Source of the DNA: Aquilaria yunnanensis
Taxonomy: Eukaryota > Streptophyta > Magnoliopsida > Malvales > Thymelaeaceae
Reading direction: 5' to 3'
Length of the DNA stretch: 64,000 nt
NCBI GenBank assembly: GCA_039654915.1
Contig: CM077600.1
Coordinates: 45,864,492 to 45,928,491, forward strand
This document shows, in pieces, positions 9,609 to 22,480 of the stretch. The position numbers and the translations under genes were made by a program. The stretch's first letter is position 1. Each line of letters starts with the position of its first letter. The notes under the pieces are model-generated. The model was not told the DNA's origin and ran no database searches. It saw nothing but the letters and a program-made list of their open reading frames with translations.

Positions 9609-12600
9609 ATGTCCTATCGTCCTAACTATCAAGGTGGTCGCCACGGCGGAGGAGGCCGCCGCGGTGGAGGTGGGCGCGGCCGCGGAGGTAGCCGCGGTGA
9701 ACAGCGCTGGTGGGACCCTGTCTGGCGAGCTGAGCGACTGCGGCAAAAAGCGGCCGAGGTATTGTCGCTAAACCACCTTATCGTTTTTTCGAGTGACGGA
9801 TTGGAGCAAGGTGTCAGTTTTTTTCATAGCTGTCTAAAAAGGCTAGCCGATAGTTTAGATGGAAATTTCAAGATATTAAGTAGATTTCGGAAAATTTTGA
9901 ATCTGTTGATCAGCAACTCGTTACCAGCTGTTTGGAAATTTGAACAGTTCGACCATTGCTTCTGCAAATCGAAAAGCTTTGGGTGAATCCGCTACTCTGT
10001 TTCTATAGTTTTCTTTGTTTCTCTGTGTATCCATACTTCTTTTGCAAGTATAAGAGGCTCCGGGAAATCCCGTAGAAATTTCGACCAAATGCAGTCATAC
10101 CGTGGGAAGGAAAGGAATAAGATGAAAGTCGTGGCAAACTTCGGCCCCCTTATTTCTTCTAATTATCCCCGAATGTCTGACCTCTCCTCACGTGGTTTTG
10201 TTGGTGCTTAGATGGAAGTTCTTGATGAGAAGGAATGGTGGGATAAGATGGAGCAAATGAATAAAGGAGGTAGGCAAGAGATGATAATAAAGAGGAATTT
10301 TAGTCGCTCGGACCAGGAAATTCTCTCGGACATGGCATCTCAATTGGGACTTCACTTGTAAGGCTCCCAAATGACCTTCACAAAATTATGTTGTTCCAGC
10401 TTAGCAAACCATGAGATTTAATTCCCTCAATGTAAACTCAGTACCTAGGTTTCTTAAGTGTAGTAATACATATTCTTCAAAGTTAACCAGATTGTTATTT
10501 GGTGATTCTGTTTACTTTAATTCATCTGACTGTTATAATTATTTTTTTTTATTTTGCACTTTTGGAAAGAAAGTCATGCTTACAATAAAGGAAAGGCACT
10601 CGTAGTCAGCAGAGTTCCTTTGCCAAATTATCGTGCAGATCTTGATGAGCAACATGGATCTACACAGAAAGAGGTAGAAGACCAGCAAGTTTTATAGCCT
10701 GTACTATTTTATTGGTGTTCAATGCATTCACATTTGAAAAGTTACAGATTCGAATGTCCACAGAAACGGAGAGGAGAGTTGGAAATCTTCTGGGTGGTTC
10801 GAAGAGTGTGGTCTCTAGCAGTGAACCTGGTACTCCTAGTGAAGTGGCAAACCAATCTTTAGCAGATGCACAAGCAACTTTTTCCACAACTTTGTCTGAG
10901 CCAACCCCCGAAAAGGAAAGAATCAGTGCTGAAATGAAGCAAAAGCAGGACAGTTTGAAGGTATATACTTGCTGATCTGGTCATGTTGTATGCATATTAT
11001 TTCCCATCTGTGAGGTCTGAGTTGATATTCAATATTTCCATCAGTATCAGTGTTATATCATGATTCAAACATCTTGATTACTTTTGTGTCTCAGACAAGT
11101 AACGGCATGAAGCTAATGCAGTCTTTCAGAAAAAAACTTCCTGCATTCAAAATGAAAGACAACTTTTTGAAAGCTGTTGCTGCAAATCAGGTATGAGTTA
11201 ATGAAAATGCTGAATTCTCATGAACTGAGCCAAAAAAAAAAAAAGGAAAAGAAAAAAATATATTCTTACTTGTGTTTTTTGGGCTAAACCTGCTTGAATG
11301 CTCTGTGAGTTCAGTTTTGCAGTGTGTAGACAGCTAACACTGTTATTTCTGTATTGAGGTTACAGGTTCTGGTGGTTTCTGGAGAAACTGGCTGTGGTAA
11401 AACAACACAGCTTCCTCAATTTATTTTAGAAGAGGAGATATCATCTCTTCGTGGTGCGAATTGCAATATCATATGCACCCAACCTCGTCGTATATCTGCC
11501 ATATCTGTCGCAGCTCGCATATCTTCAGAAAGGGGTGAGAGTCTTGGTGAATCTGTTGGTTATCAGATTCGATTAGAATCTAAGCGTTCGGCTGATACAC
11601 GACTTCTATTTTGCACTACTGGAGTCTTACTAAGGCAGTTGGTAATATCTGATCCACCTCTATTTTTCTATGTTTCACCTCTACGTAGGCCCCCCAGGGG
11701 CAGCACATTCTTTGAATACGTCTTATTTTGTGGTTTTTTCTTGCTTGAGAACTTGTCCTTGCTGCTTGGTCCCAAGCATCAGCTTTTTTATGCATTTTCA
11801 TGTATCTAAAATTTTTTCGCAAAGAAACCATGCAATCAAACCATTCTTCAAGTAGAAGTTATGGTATTCACTTGCTAAGATGCCTTTTGATATAAACCCA
11901 CAGGTTCAGGACCCGGAACTAAATGGTGTGAGCCATCTGCTAGTGGATGAAATTCATGAGAGAGGCATGAATGAGGATTTCCTTCTGATAATCTTGCGTG
12001 ACCTCCTTCCTAGGCGTCCTGATTTGCGTCTTATTTTGATGAGTGCAACCATCAATGCTGACTTGTTCTCTAGATACTTTGGAAATGCGCCAATCATACA
12101 CATCCTGGTATAGCTATGATTTAAATTTTGCAGTATGCGACCATGTCTATTTATCCTAAATATTTATTTTTCCTTCTCTTTTTCGCTATACAGGGTTTTA
12201 CTTTTCCTGTGGCTGAGTTATTTTTGGAGGATGTGTTGGAGAAAACCCGTTACAACATCGAGTCAGAGTCTGACAACTTCCAGGGGAACTCGCGAAGAAG
12301 AAAAGAACTATATTCAAAGAACGACCAATTGACTGCATTGTTTGAGGTATGTCTTCAAAGCTCAAAGTAATCACTTGTACCATTGAATTTGTGGACAAAA
12401 TATTTGTCCTTACATTTTTTTCAGGCCATCTTTCTGTTTATATACGAGAAAGTGTTACCCCTCATTCCTTTAGATTACATACATGTGTATGTGTGTGTGC
12501 ATGTCATGGCGAATTAGTAACATTTCTGTTAAGTGCACTAGCAGAATAGCTAGCAATTTAAGGCTCCTACTCTATCTAAAACATAAAAATAATTTCAATG

Positions 12601-15447
12601 AGGGAGGTGTGTTTATTTTGTTACGTTGGCGTCTTCCATTGTCAAATTTTTATTATAACTTGGCTTTTGGTTGTGCAGGAAGTTGATATTAATTCTCATT
12701 ATACGAATTACAGTGTTTCTACGAGAAAATCACTTGAAGCATGGTCAGGTTCTCAGCTGGATTTGTCTCTGGTATGTAGGTTTTTGAGCGAGCTTAACGT
12801 AAATGAGCGCTTCTTTTAGCAGGAAAACATTTTTTCTTCTTTTTAACTTTTTTCCTTGTTGCAGTATTACCATTGCACTGATCTGATTCTGTACATGTCT
12901 AACATCTCATATTCTTCTGAAACTGTCTTTAAACTTTAGGTCGAGTCGACAATTGAGTATATTTGTCGACATGAAGGTGAAGGAGCTCTTCTTGTATTTC
13001 TTACTGGCTGGGATGACATTTCTAAGCTCCTTGACAAGATTAAAGGGAACAGATTTCTTGGGGATGATAGCAAGTTTCTAGTTCTTCCGTTGCATGGTTC
13101 AATGCCTACCATCAATCAACGAGAAATATTTGACCACCCTCCCAGCAACAAGCGGTAAAAATATATAGTTATATGAATTTAGTTGTTGGGTATTGGTTTG
13201 AACGTTGGTGTAAGTTCTAATATGTATTAGTATATAAATTGCAAACATATATGTTAACATGGGGAAGCAGGCATGACATTTGTTCTGCGTCAACCTTCTC
13301 TCCCTGAATTTTAATCTTCTTCTTGTGTGTTGGAAGAAGTATGTTTTCCATTTTTCGAATGGCTCGTTACTTGGGCTAGATATGTAATCACTCTAATGAA
13401 ATTGGAATGATTTTAACAGTTGGCCTAGCATTCGAAAACCATATTCTACTGACTAAATTATCATGCTTCTTTTTGTGTCATGTTTTTCCCTTTTCTTGTA
13501 GGAAAATCGTACTGGCGACAAATATTGCAGAGAGCAGTATCACCATCGATGATGTTGTATACGTAATAGACTCTGGAAAGGCAAAAGAAACTAGCTATGA
13601 TGCATTAAACAAGTTGGCATGTTTGCTGCCATCTTGGATTTCAAAGGCTTCTGCACATCAGGTGTGCAGTTATAATATGAAATATAACTCATGTGTGGGT
13701 GTTATCTGATGCTTACCAAAGTGTGTTCAGTACTGACTTCATGAGATGCTTTCAGAGACGGGGTCGTGCTGGTCGTGTGCAACCTGGAGTTTGTTACAGG
13801 CTATACCCAAGGCTAATCCATGATGCGATGCTTGATTACCAATTGCCTGAAATTCTTCGGACTCCTTTGCAGGAGCTATGCTTGCATATCAAGAGCTTGC
13901 AGCTTGGAGCAATTGGTTCATTTCTGTCAAAGGCACTTCAGCCACCAGATCCTCTTTCTGTTCAAAATGCAATTGAACTCCTTAAGACGATTGGGGCGTT
14001 AGACGATGCAGAGGAACTTACTGCACTTGGTATATAGTTTTATGAGTTATCATTCATTTTACAGTGGTAAGCATGAGGATACTTAATGATGTTTTCTCTT
14101 TTCACATAAACATGTTGCAGGTCGCCATCTCTGCACTCTGCCCTTGGACCCCAATATAGGAAAGATGCTTCTCATGGGGGCTATCTTTCAGTGTCTTGAC
14201 CCAGCACTGACAATCGCAGCTGCACTTGCTTATCGGGAACCATTTGTCCTTCCAATCAACCGGAAAGAGGAAGCTGATGTAGCAAAAAGATCTTTTGCTG
14301 GGGATTCTTGCAGGTCAGATTGTGTGCTATTATTCGATTTTTTTTTTTTCTTTTTTTTTCTTTTAAATCTGAGGCACTTTGATCTTGTTGCCAAATGAGT
14401 TATACTTTCTTAATTTGATTGAAGTGACCACATAGCACTACTCAAAGCTTTTGAAGGATATAAAGAAGCAAAACGTAGCAGAATGGAAAGATCATTCTGC
14501 TGGGAGAACTTTTTGTCTCCTGTAACCTTGCAGATGATGGAGGATATGAGAAATCAGTTTCTTGACCTGCTATCTGACATAGGCTTTGTAAACAAGCAAA
14601 AGGGTGCCAGTGTAAGCTCATGTCCTTGTCTATATTTTAGCATTCCTTTTTTCGTCATCTGCCAGCTACTTTCCAAGTTTCTCTTATCTATATGAGCATT
14701 TTGCTAAAAAAATCTTTTGTAGCAATCAAATAGTCTGGTTTTCTAGATGCTTAATTTGGCTAGTGCATTTAAGGTCAACTTGGCCTTGGTTGTCCTGTGT
14801 TTATACGGTTATGTGTTTGTGAACTTTTCAGGCATACAACCAATATAGTCATGATTTGGAGGTGGTGTGTGCTATACTGTGTGCGGGGCTTTACCCAAAT
14901 GTTGTACAATGCAAAAGAAGAGGAAAACGCACGGCATTGTACACTAAAGAAGTTGGGAAAGTTGACATCCATCCTGCATCTGTCAATGCTGGAATTCATC
15001 TCTTTCCTCTCCCGTACATGGTTTACAGTGAAAAGGTGAAAACAGCCACTGGCATATATATCCGAGATTCAACAAACATATCAGATTATGCTCTGCTTCT
15101 CTTTGGTGGTAATCTAATTCCCAGTAAGAGTGGGGAAGGCATTGAGATGCTAGGTGGATACCTTCATTTCTCTGCGTCAAAGAGTGTACTAGAATTGATA
15201 CGGGTAATGGCTTTTAAAAGCATGTCTCAGAAAATGTTTTTCATATGAGATACACTTTATTTGGTCAAATGAAAAGGCAGAAACTAATGAGTTGAAGGGC
15301 TGTTTTGAATTTCAGAAACTCCGTGGAGAACTCGACAACCTCTTGAATAGGAAGATCAAGGATCCAGGACTGAACATATCTGTCGAAGGGAAAGGAGTGG
15401 TGTCTGCTGTGGTGGAACTACTGCACAATGCTAACGTAAGGTGCTGA
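9609..15447 (+). CDS. DExH1: DExH-box ATP-dependent RNA helicase, DExH1-like (DHX36/MLE type), 16 exons
   Basis: Splice-consistent exons: 9609-9758, 10212-10357, 10574-10673, 10748-10960, 11095-11190, 11366-11641, 11904-12107, 12194-12346, 12679-12771, 12940-13154, 13502-13661, 13756-14029, 14121-14313, 14425-14611, 14832-15203, 15316-15447. All junctions are GT-AG and the joined frame is open for 987 residues, close to the Arabidopsis DExH1 protein (At2g35920). Order: a Gly/Arg-rich RGG-like N-terminus (about 8-33), Walker [10 protein letters not shown] (241-249), DEIH (342-345), SAT (374-376), helicase C domain with QRRGRAGR (602-609), then HA2 and OB-fold regions. The family unwinds RNA, including quadruplexes, in nucleus or cytoplasm. 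Starting at 9495 would add 38 residues resembling a transit peptide, but that ATG overlaps the likely TATA box. The gene looks intact. Confidence 0.93.
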
Positions 15448-16799
15448 ATTCTTATTCACTAGTCATCCTCTGACCCAATTAGGCAGAACCTACCATCCCT
15501 GGATGGCTGGCGGTATTTGTTTATTTACCTGAAAGTGCATGGAAAGTTGGTTGGTGAATTTTAATTCTGGATAGTGTAGTGTAGAAGCAAATGTTCCCTT
15601 TCTTGGTATTACCTGGTTAGGTTTTTGATACCGAGATCAAAGTCTGGGTACCAGTTGTAGCATGAAGGTCTGGGTTGTGGAAGGAGATTGCTCTCATTGT
15701 GTACCGGTAAATCAGATCAGCGAAAAAGCAAGCACCACGCACACGTACCCTCTTCTGGGCGCTTAGGGGAATCCAAAGTCTGCACCAAGAAGAAGAGGAG
15801 TTGGTGGTGGATGGAGGCTGCTGAGTGGCTTTAGCAACACGGCGAAAAATAAAGCATTTTTTTGCATTGGAAAAGGGAGCGAGCTGTTGATCCAAGAAGC
15901 CCATGATCCAAGAGATCCATCAATTCTGCTCTGCGTTTTCAACTGCCGCCCAATTCGACATTCCTCCTCCGAGACAAACTCTGCACGTGCCATTTTTCTA
16001 TTTTATCACTTCATTCACTATGCTATTAACGAATTACGAGGCCGTAAGCTGTACGCTTAATTTATTAACCGTGCGCCCCTCAAAAGTACCAGATTTTATT
16101 TTCGTCTGATTTATTCGGTATTAGCTTCTTGTACCATTAAATTATCATATTTGTTTTGACGCTGAATTTATTTGCTCCTTTTCCATAGTTTTTCCATAGA
16201 CGTTTTTGTGCATATTCTTCAGTTTCATGATGCTCTTCAAACAGAGGTACAAGATCATAGAAGATTAATGATGCAAGGTGGATAAAAAGGTGGTTCTATG
16301 ACAATTATTGTTTTTTGTTATTTTGTTTTTCACGAGGCATATTAAACCACTTGAGGATGAACGTATTCATTGCTATTCTTTCTGAATTCAGTGGGGGAAA
16401 TGTCACTCGAAAACTATTTTTTTCATTTTCTTCTGCTAGGAGGTGCGGTAGCTGGCTTATATATTTTGAAAGGGTAAAAACGGTCAGCAATTGCAACACA
16501 GCAAAAATACCCTTTTAGTTAAGCTTGGTGTCTGCTGTCGAAAGAAACCTGAATGCAGCTCTCGATGAAGTTGCTCCCGCACAACCTATTCAACCGGACA
16601 ACGCTTCCAGACACCGACGCCATGTATCCGCCTGAGGGGACTGTCACGTATCACCACCATAGACCTGAGCAGCCCTGGATCGGAACCCTCACGTGCATCT
16701 CCCGCCTATCTTACTCTCCCAAGAAATGTCCCTTTAATTCCTCATCACTATTCCACTCTCATGTGCTGCCTCGTCCCTAATCACCTGGCCCTACCCCCA
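15448..16799. other. Intergenic region between helicase and Dof genes
   Basis: It holds the helicase 3' end and the Dof upstream region. Short open frames at 15617-15993 (minus) and 16553-16780 (plus) show no recognisable domain. I see no transposon ends or RNA genes here. Confidence 0.5.
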
Positions 16800-16807
16800 T
16801 ATATATA
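16800..16807 (+). promoter_or_regulatory. TATA box of the Dof gene
   Basis: TATATATA lies 110 bp before the ATG, followed by a pyrimidine-rich leader typical of a plant 5' UTR. Confidence 0.6.
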
Positions 16808-16909
16808 CCCTCTTAATTAATTTCTGCCACCGTTTTCCTTTTTCCCTTCTCGCCCCCACTTCTCGCCTCTATGAAGAAGAAGCACAGAGTCTCCATCCTT
16901 CTCTGGTAA

Positions 16910-17677
16910 ATGGATAGCATTTGGAGGCCTAGCGTTGAGATCTCTCCAAATTGCCCCAGATGCGGCTCCTCCAACACCAAATTCTGCTATTACAACAACT
17001 ACAGCTTGACGCAGCCAAGGTATTTCTGCAAGGGCTGTAGAAGATACTGGACCAAAGGGGGCTCCCTCCGCAACGTTCCCATAGGTGGTGGCTGTCGGAA
17101 GAGCCGCCGTGGCAAGCCCTGGAGGTTCCCCAATGACGGAGGCGTCTCCTCCAAGGGCGCTGACTCACTCGGCCAGTATCCTCGCGCCACCAGGATGATC
17201 ATGAGCTCCTTACCGGAGTCCAATGCCGTCACAGTGGACGGGTCCCACATCGATCTAGCGCTTGTTTATGCCAACTACCTGAACCCACAGCCTGATAACA
17301 GAAAACCCGGTTTCGAAATTCCGGAATTGGGGAGCGAGTTTGATACGATTGGGAGCCCAAATTTGGATGGCAGAAACCAGGCTGGAACTGGGAGTACAAT
17401 AATGTCCGGGAACCACGATCATCAGCAGGTGTTGTATTCCGAGACTGAGAACAGTATAGCGGAAGAATACAGGGAGACGGAGAATAGCGATGCGTACGTG
17501 TTGCCACCGTTGCCCGGGGAAGAGATATTTTGGACAAGTTGTGTGAGTAGCCAAACATTAGGAACGACTCAAGAGCCGATGTTTGGACCGGAACCACACG
17601 ATCTTAATCTCACGTTCGCCAACTGCAATTGGAGTGCCTTCGATTTGTCTAGCAATGATACCTTCTCCAGGACTTAA
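16910..17677 (+). CDS. Dof zinc-finger transcription factor, DOF3.5-like
   Basis: A single-exon gene of 255 residues. The Dof domain lies at the N-terminus with the C-x2-C-x21-C-x2-C finger (Cys15, 18, 40, 43) followed by [20 protein letters not shown] and a basic RKSRRGK stretch. Dof proteins are plant-specific nuclear factors that bind AAAG cores. The leading IWRP motif just before the finger and the short length point to the DOF3.5/1.2 group; this is from memory of the family. The C-terminal part is acidic and Ser/Asn-rich and ends in a Trp-containing stretch ([10 protein letters not shown]) that could be an activation region. It is co-oriented with the helicase. It appears intact. Confidence 0.93.
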   Translation: MDSIWRPSVEISPNCPRCGSSNTKFCYYNNYSLTQPRYFCKGCRRYWTKGGSLRNVPIGGGCRKSRRGKPWRFPNDGGVSSKGADSLGQYPRATRMIMSSLPESNAVTVDGSHIDLALVYANYLNPQPDNRKPGFEIPELGSEFDTIGSPNLDGRNQAGTGSTIMSGNHDHQQVLYSETENSIAEEYRETENSDAYVLPPLPGEEIFWTSCVSSQTLGTTQEPMFGPEPHDLNLTFANCNWSAFDLSSNDTFSRT

Positions 17678-18095
17678 TATATATATTGAGAATTTCTAAT
17701 GACTACTATACCCATATTTCTGGTTGTTTCTCTTCTTTTAATTTTTATTGTTATAATTATATATGTATAGAAGTGACAGTGAGAAGGGTAAATATATTAA
17801 TTACGTGAATAGCATATATAACAATGATTACATGCTTTGAAATGATTTTTTCAAATTACATATATATATGTGTCTCGTTGCCCGCACGCTATGAGCAGAT
17901 GCATACATAAGTACCTACGCGTATATATTAAAAACATAGTATAGAGACATGCATGTATAGACGAACCACTGAGGCGCAGTACAATCGAAAAAAAAAATGT
18001 GTACAGAAATTAACAAAAGAAAAGAAAATGTTCCTTTGGTGCTTTGCTAATTAGGAGTTTTTGTACTGCTGTGCCCCGATGGCAAGGCTGGAAGA
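17678..18095. other. 3' flank of the Dof gene
   Basis: AT-rich 3' UTR and spacer up to the CACTA insertion site. No gene seen. Confidence 0.5.
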
Positions 18096-18104
18096 CACTA
18101 CTAA

Positions 18105-18480
18105 AAAAATTTGATTTTCCAACTGCCAGCCGTTGGAAATGGACTATTTCCAACGGCAAGCAGTTGGAAAATAGTCCGTTGGAAGTTAATTTTCCAACTG
18201 CCCAGAAGTGAGCAGTTGGAACTTCCAACTGTCAGCCGTTGGAAATGAAGCAGTTGGAGAATTTTCCAACGGCTTCATTTATTTTTTTTATTTTTTGATT
18301 TTCCAACTGCCTCGGTAGTTGGAAAATACACTAGAAAGTTAGAAAATTTTCCAACTGCCCAGGCAATTGGAAATGTGCCAGTTGGAAAATTTTCCAATTG
18401 CCTGACAGTTGGAAATTTTTTAAGCCATTGGAAACATTTCCAACTGCCCAGGCAGTTGGAAAATTTTCCAGATTTTATTT
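18105..18480. repeat. Left subterminal repeats of the CACTA element
   Basis: About a dozen copies of TTTCCAACTGCC / GGCAGTTGGAAA and the ACGGC variant, often as short inverted pairs. Such arrays are the usual binding sites of CACTA transposase. Confidence 0.85.
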
Positions 18481-18797
18481 TTAGCTTCGAATTATTTTTT
18501 CATTTATATTATTTATCGGTATACTGTCCATTTACAATCGAATGTTTTGTTTAAACGTTAACCTCGTATACTGCCGATACTGATATCGTTTGTAGTGAAT
18601 TTTTAAAACTCACAAAATTTCATAAAAAATTGGCTTGTATGATAAAAACAAACATACAGAATTAAAATTACTAAGTCAAGTTGGAAATTTACTACTAAAT
18701 CCACATGAGCTATAGTAGAGTTTAAATTACATGTTTTCATAACCCAACTAAGTGAATGTTTGTTAATAAATACACATAGTAGCATGATATACCTGAT

Positions 18798-18990
18798 CTA
18801 TGCGTTATCGGATCCCGAGTCATCATCATCATCTGCAGGTGGTGCGGGGGGGGGGGGGGAATGCCAATTGAATTGCATATGTACTCCAGCTCAGCTCATT
18901 GTCTCCTCTTCAGACGTTCTAGCTTCCGCTCATAATGTGATGTTTGCCGTGCAGTTTGCTCCGCTACGACTCGCTATATTCAGCGAACAT
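18798..18990 (-). pseudogene. Relic of a CACTA-associated protein C-terminus
   Basis: The minus strand translates, with internal stops, to a Met/Gln/Glu-rich stretch (MQHMFAEYSES), then PPPPPAPPADDDDDSGSD and a TAG stop at 18798-18800. Proline run plus acidic tail after a Gln-rich coil is typical of plant En/Spm-associated proteins. A poly-G tract on the plus strand (near 18847-18859) encodes the proline run and may have slipped. Confidence 0.4.
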
Positions 18991-19688
18991 GTGCTGCATC
19001 ACATCAATATATTACCCAAACAATTGACTTCAAACCAAATCCATTGGTATTTTTGAAATATACTAAATAATTTAACACACAAATATACTAATTACAAAAA
19101 GTTAGCATCCAACTAATTATTTTCTGTTCTTAAATATACAAACTACGTTTGACACATAAATATACTACCTAAATAATTTACATCTGTTGACACCCAATTT
19201 CGTCCGACCATTAAAAAAAATTAATTAAAAAAAAAAAATAATAATAAATAATAATATATTTTATTATTATTATTATTACTGAAAAATTTTAATTAAGTTA
19301 ATTAGTTTACAATACATTTTTTTTTGTTTTGTTTTGTGAAGATTTGATTTAAAATGATATATGTGTGTATATGTGTATGTTTGAAAAAAAAAAAAGGCAA
19401 AATTTAAAAGTTTGAGGTAAAAATGACAACATTAAGAAGTTTCGGAAAAAATTGACAAATTCTGAAAGTTCCAGGAGCATTTGGTAGTTTGTCACATAAA
19501 ATTTTGGACCTGCCGACGTTTATGGCCCAAATTGACAGAAAACGATAAAATTGTCAAAATCAGAAGCTTCAGGAACTTATCTAGAGGCTGAGAGACGTAA
19601 AGGACTAAAATTGTCATTTTACCAATTTAAAAGATAAGTTTGAAATTTTTTATTAATTTATCTATCAACAGTTCAGCCAAACATCCTC

Positions 19689-19696
19689 TATAAATA
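19689..19696 (+). promoter_or_regulatory. TATA box of the 5' LTR of element B
   Basis: TATAAATA in CTCTATAAATAGCCCCCC, identical in the 3' LTR (34989-34996) and mirrored in the other LTRs. It is the likely promoter of the full-length transcript. Confidence 0.7.
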
Positions 19697-19879
19697 GCCC
19701 CCCAAATTTTGTGCTGAACACAGAAAAAAATAGAGATAAAACTTAGAGCTCCGTTTTAAAAAAAGAAAAAAATTATATCCTAGTCCCTGGCTCTCTTTCC
19801 TTTTTCCATAAAATCCCAAAACTCTTCCTTTGTAATAATTTGACCATCTTCTTCCTCTTGCTGCCAATTTTTTTTTTCC

Positions 19880-20165
19880 CATCTCTCGTCGCCGTTTCCA
19901 GTTTTTCTCCGGCCTCAACCTTCCCGCCGTCGCGTCTCCGGCCTTCCCCCTCCACGCCGTCCCGCACCGTCGCCATTCCTTCTCTGTTTTTTGGCCGCAA
20001 AACCGTCTCCCTCTTTTTCCTTTTCCTCCTCGCCGGCCTCAACCTCCCCGCCGTCGCGTCTCCGGCCTTCCCCCTCCTCGCCGTCGCGCCTCCTCGTCGC
20101 CGTTCCGCCCCTTCGCCGTGCCCCGCGTGCTCCCCCCCCCCCCCCCGCGCGTCGTGCTCTGTTTC
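19880..20165 (+). other. GC-rich leader block within the AT-rich LTR
   Basis: A sharp rise in GC with Pro/Ser/Arg-coding frames. It contains a repeated segment including CCGCCGTCGCGTCTCCGG at about 19923 and 20049. The same block is in LTR C (about 35180-35480, with indels) and a related GC-rich block with CT-rich leader is in the solo LTR at 48290-48780. It lies downstream of the TATA box, so it would be in the RNA leader. Frames differ in indels between the two LTRs, so a protein product is not supported. Confidence 0.6.
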
Positions 20166-20514
20166 CTATTTCTCCATATTCAAAATTTGTTTTCAAAAGG
20201 GTAAACTCTCATTTCACCCATCATCTTTTCAATTTCTTTCAATTTAGTCACTGATATTTTATTTTGTTCTTGCAGAATTAATTCCTAACCCTTTTTAATT
20301 TTTACTTGTTTATTTATTTGTTTATTATTGTTATTATTACTAACCCTTCTTTTTATTGTTGTTATTATGACTAACTTACTAACCTTATTATTATTATGAC
20401 TAACCTTATTATTATTATTATTATGACTAACCTACTAACCTTATTATTGTTACCTCAACTAACTTACTAACTTTTATTTTTATTGTTATTAACATCTAAC
20501 TTTACTAACTTTGC

Positions 20515-20690
20515 TAATTTTTATTATTGTTGTTAATTAATTAATTTAATTAACTTGGCTAACTTTTTATTATTGTTGTTAATTAATTAATTTAATTAAC
20601 TTGGCTAACTTTTTATTATTGTTAATTAATTAATTTAATTAACTTGACTAACTTTTTATTATTGTTGTTTAATAATTAATTTAATTAAAT
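20515..20690. repeat. TAATTAA-rich tandem array (three units)
   Basis: Units of roughly 55 bp with AACTTGGCTAACTTTTTATT and TTAATTAATTTAATTAA. The 3' LTR has one unit fewer (35840-35965), one of the clearest differences between the two LTRs. Confidence 0.8.
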
Positions 20691-21539
20691 TTGCTAACAT
20701 TTATTATTATTTATTTTTAAAGTGGATGGCCAAAAAGCCCCACTTTATTTTTATTAATTTTTCTTTATATAATTTATTTCATTTAATTCACCTTTACTAA
20801 TAAATAAATAAGAACTAAAAAAGAAAATTCTTTTGTAATTAATTATTAAGGCTAATAAAAATTTAAAAGCCAATTATTTTTTTATTTTGGAATACATGTT
20901 TTTTATTATTTCTTTAAAGATAACAAAGTTAACTTTTTATCCTTTTAGTTAAAATTAATAAACAAACATGATTAAATAATTCTAAAAAATACAAAATCAA
21001 TTTTTTTTAAACTTTTCTCAAATAATGATATTTAAAATTTAAAATTTAAAATTCAAGAAAAATCCAATAAAATTATAATTAAAATTAATAATTAATTAAA
21101 TAATTAAAATTAAATTCCATGACCAAATGATCCGCCAGGATCCATGGCTTGGAAATATTATTTTTAAATAAAGTATATAAATAAATTTTTATTAAAAATA
21201 AAAAATTTGGACTAATATATTAATTATTTATTAAAATAATAAAATATAACTTTTTAGTTTTCTTTATTAATAAAAAGAATAAAAAGAGTAAAATATTTGG
21301 GCTAATATTTTATTCAGTAATATTTTACTTATTTCTTTTAAAATAATGGAAAGATATAACTTTTTGTTTCCTTTATAAAAAAATCTTAGCCAAATTATTT
21401 CAAAAATAAATAAAATAAATAAAAAAACGTAAATAAAAATTAAATTTCTCTTAAATATTTTTGGACTTATTAATTAGATGTATTTTATTTTAGACTTATA
21501 AATTAAATAATCACTTTTTGATTAATTTTCAAACAAAAA

Positions 21540-22010
21540 AATAAAATATATAAGCATCAAGACTTTACTTTTATTTTAAAATATTCATATTAATTTTTAG
21601 TTTCTTTATTAAATAATCACTTTTATCAAAAATAAATCAAATGAATATCAAAACTCTTCTTTTATGTTTAAAATATACATATAAATTTTTAGTTTCTTTA
21701 TTAAATAATCACTTTTATAAAAAAATAAATCAAATAATTACCAAAACTTTTCTTTTATGTTTAAAATATACATATAAGTTTTTAATTTCTTCATTAAATA
21801 AACACTTTTTGGTTAATCATTTATTAAAATAAATTATATAAATATAAAAAAACTTTTCTTTTATGTTCAAAATATATATACAAATCTTTGGTTTTCTTAA
21901 TTAATTAATCATTTTTTTTTGGTTAATCTTTTATCAAAAAATAAAACAAATAAATATTAAGACTCTTCTTTTATTTTTGAAATATACATAAAAGTTTTTT
22001 TCATTGAATA
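21540..22010. repeat. AT-rich tandem units of about 115 bp, found only in the long LTRs
   Basis: Four to five degenerate units, each with CTTTTATGTTTAAAATATA, a TTTTTAGTTTCTTTATTAAA segment and ATCACTTTT. The same array is in LTR C (about 36795-37270). The 2.5-kb LTRs A and E lack this block, so it explains the length difference between subfamilies. Confidence 0.7.
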
Positions 22011-22480
22011 AATAAGATCTTGATTAAATAATTTCTTTTTTTGGTTTATCTTCCATTAAATAAAAAAAAAGAATAAACATAACATAAAAATATAAATCTT
22101 TCCGTTATAAAACCTTGATTAATTTATTTTTTTGGAATGAACATAAAATAAATATCAGGATTTTTTTAACTCTTTAATTTCTTCAAAGTAACTTTTTATT
22201 AGATAAAAATAAAAAATTACTTTTTAATTCTTTTATAAATTGAGTAATTATTTAAATAATAAATATCCTTCATTAAACAAGAAAAATAAAAAAAAAAGGA
22301 AAGATAAGTAAAAGAAAAGAAAGAAAAGATGAAAAATATAAGAAAAAAAATAAACAAAATAAATTTTTAGATCATTAACAAAAAAACCTAAAATTTCATA
22401 AACAAAAGAATTAGAAAATAATCATTAAACTAATAATTAATAATAAATAAGAATTAAATAATTAATTAACATTAAATAAT

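Noticed and set aside
16929..17597. Open frames antisense to the Dof gene
   Set aside because: Shadow frames without domains.
19773..20254. Overlapping Pro/Arg-rich open frames in the LTR leader
   Set aside because: They are compositional, overlap on both strands and are not kept in frame between the two LTRs.
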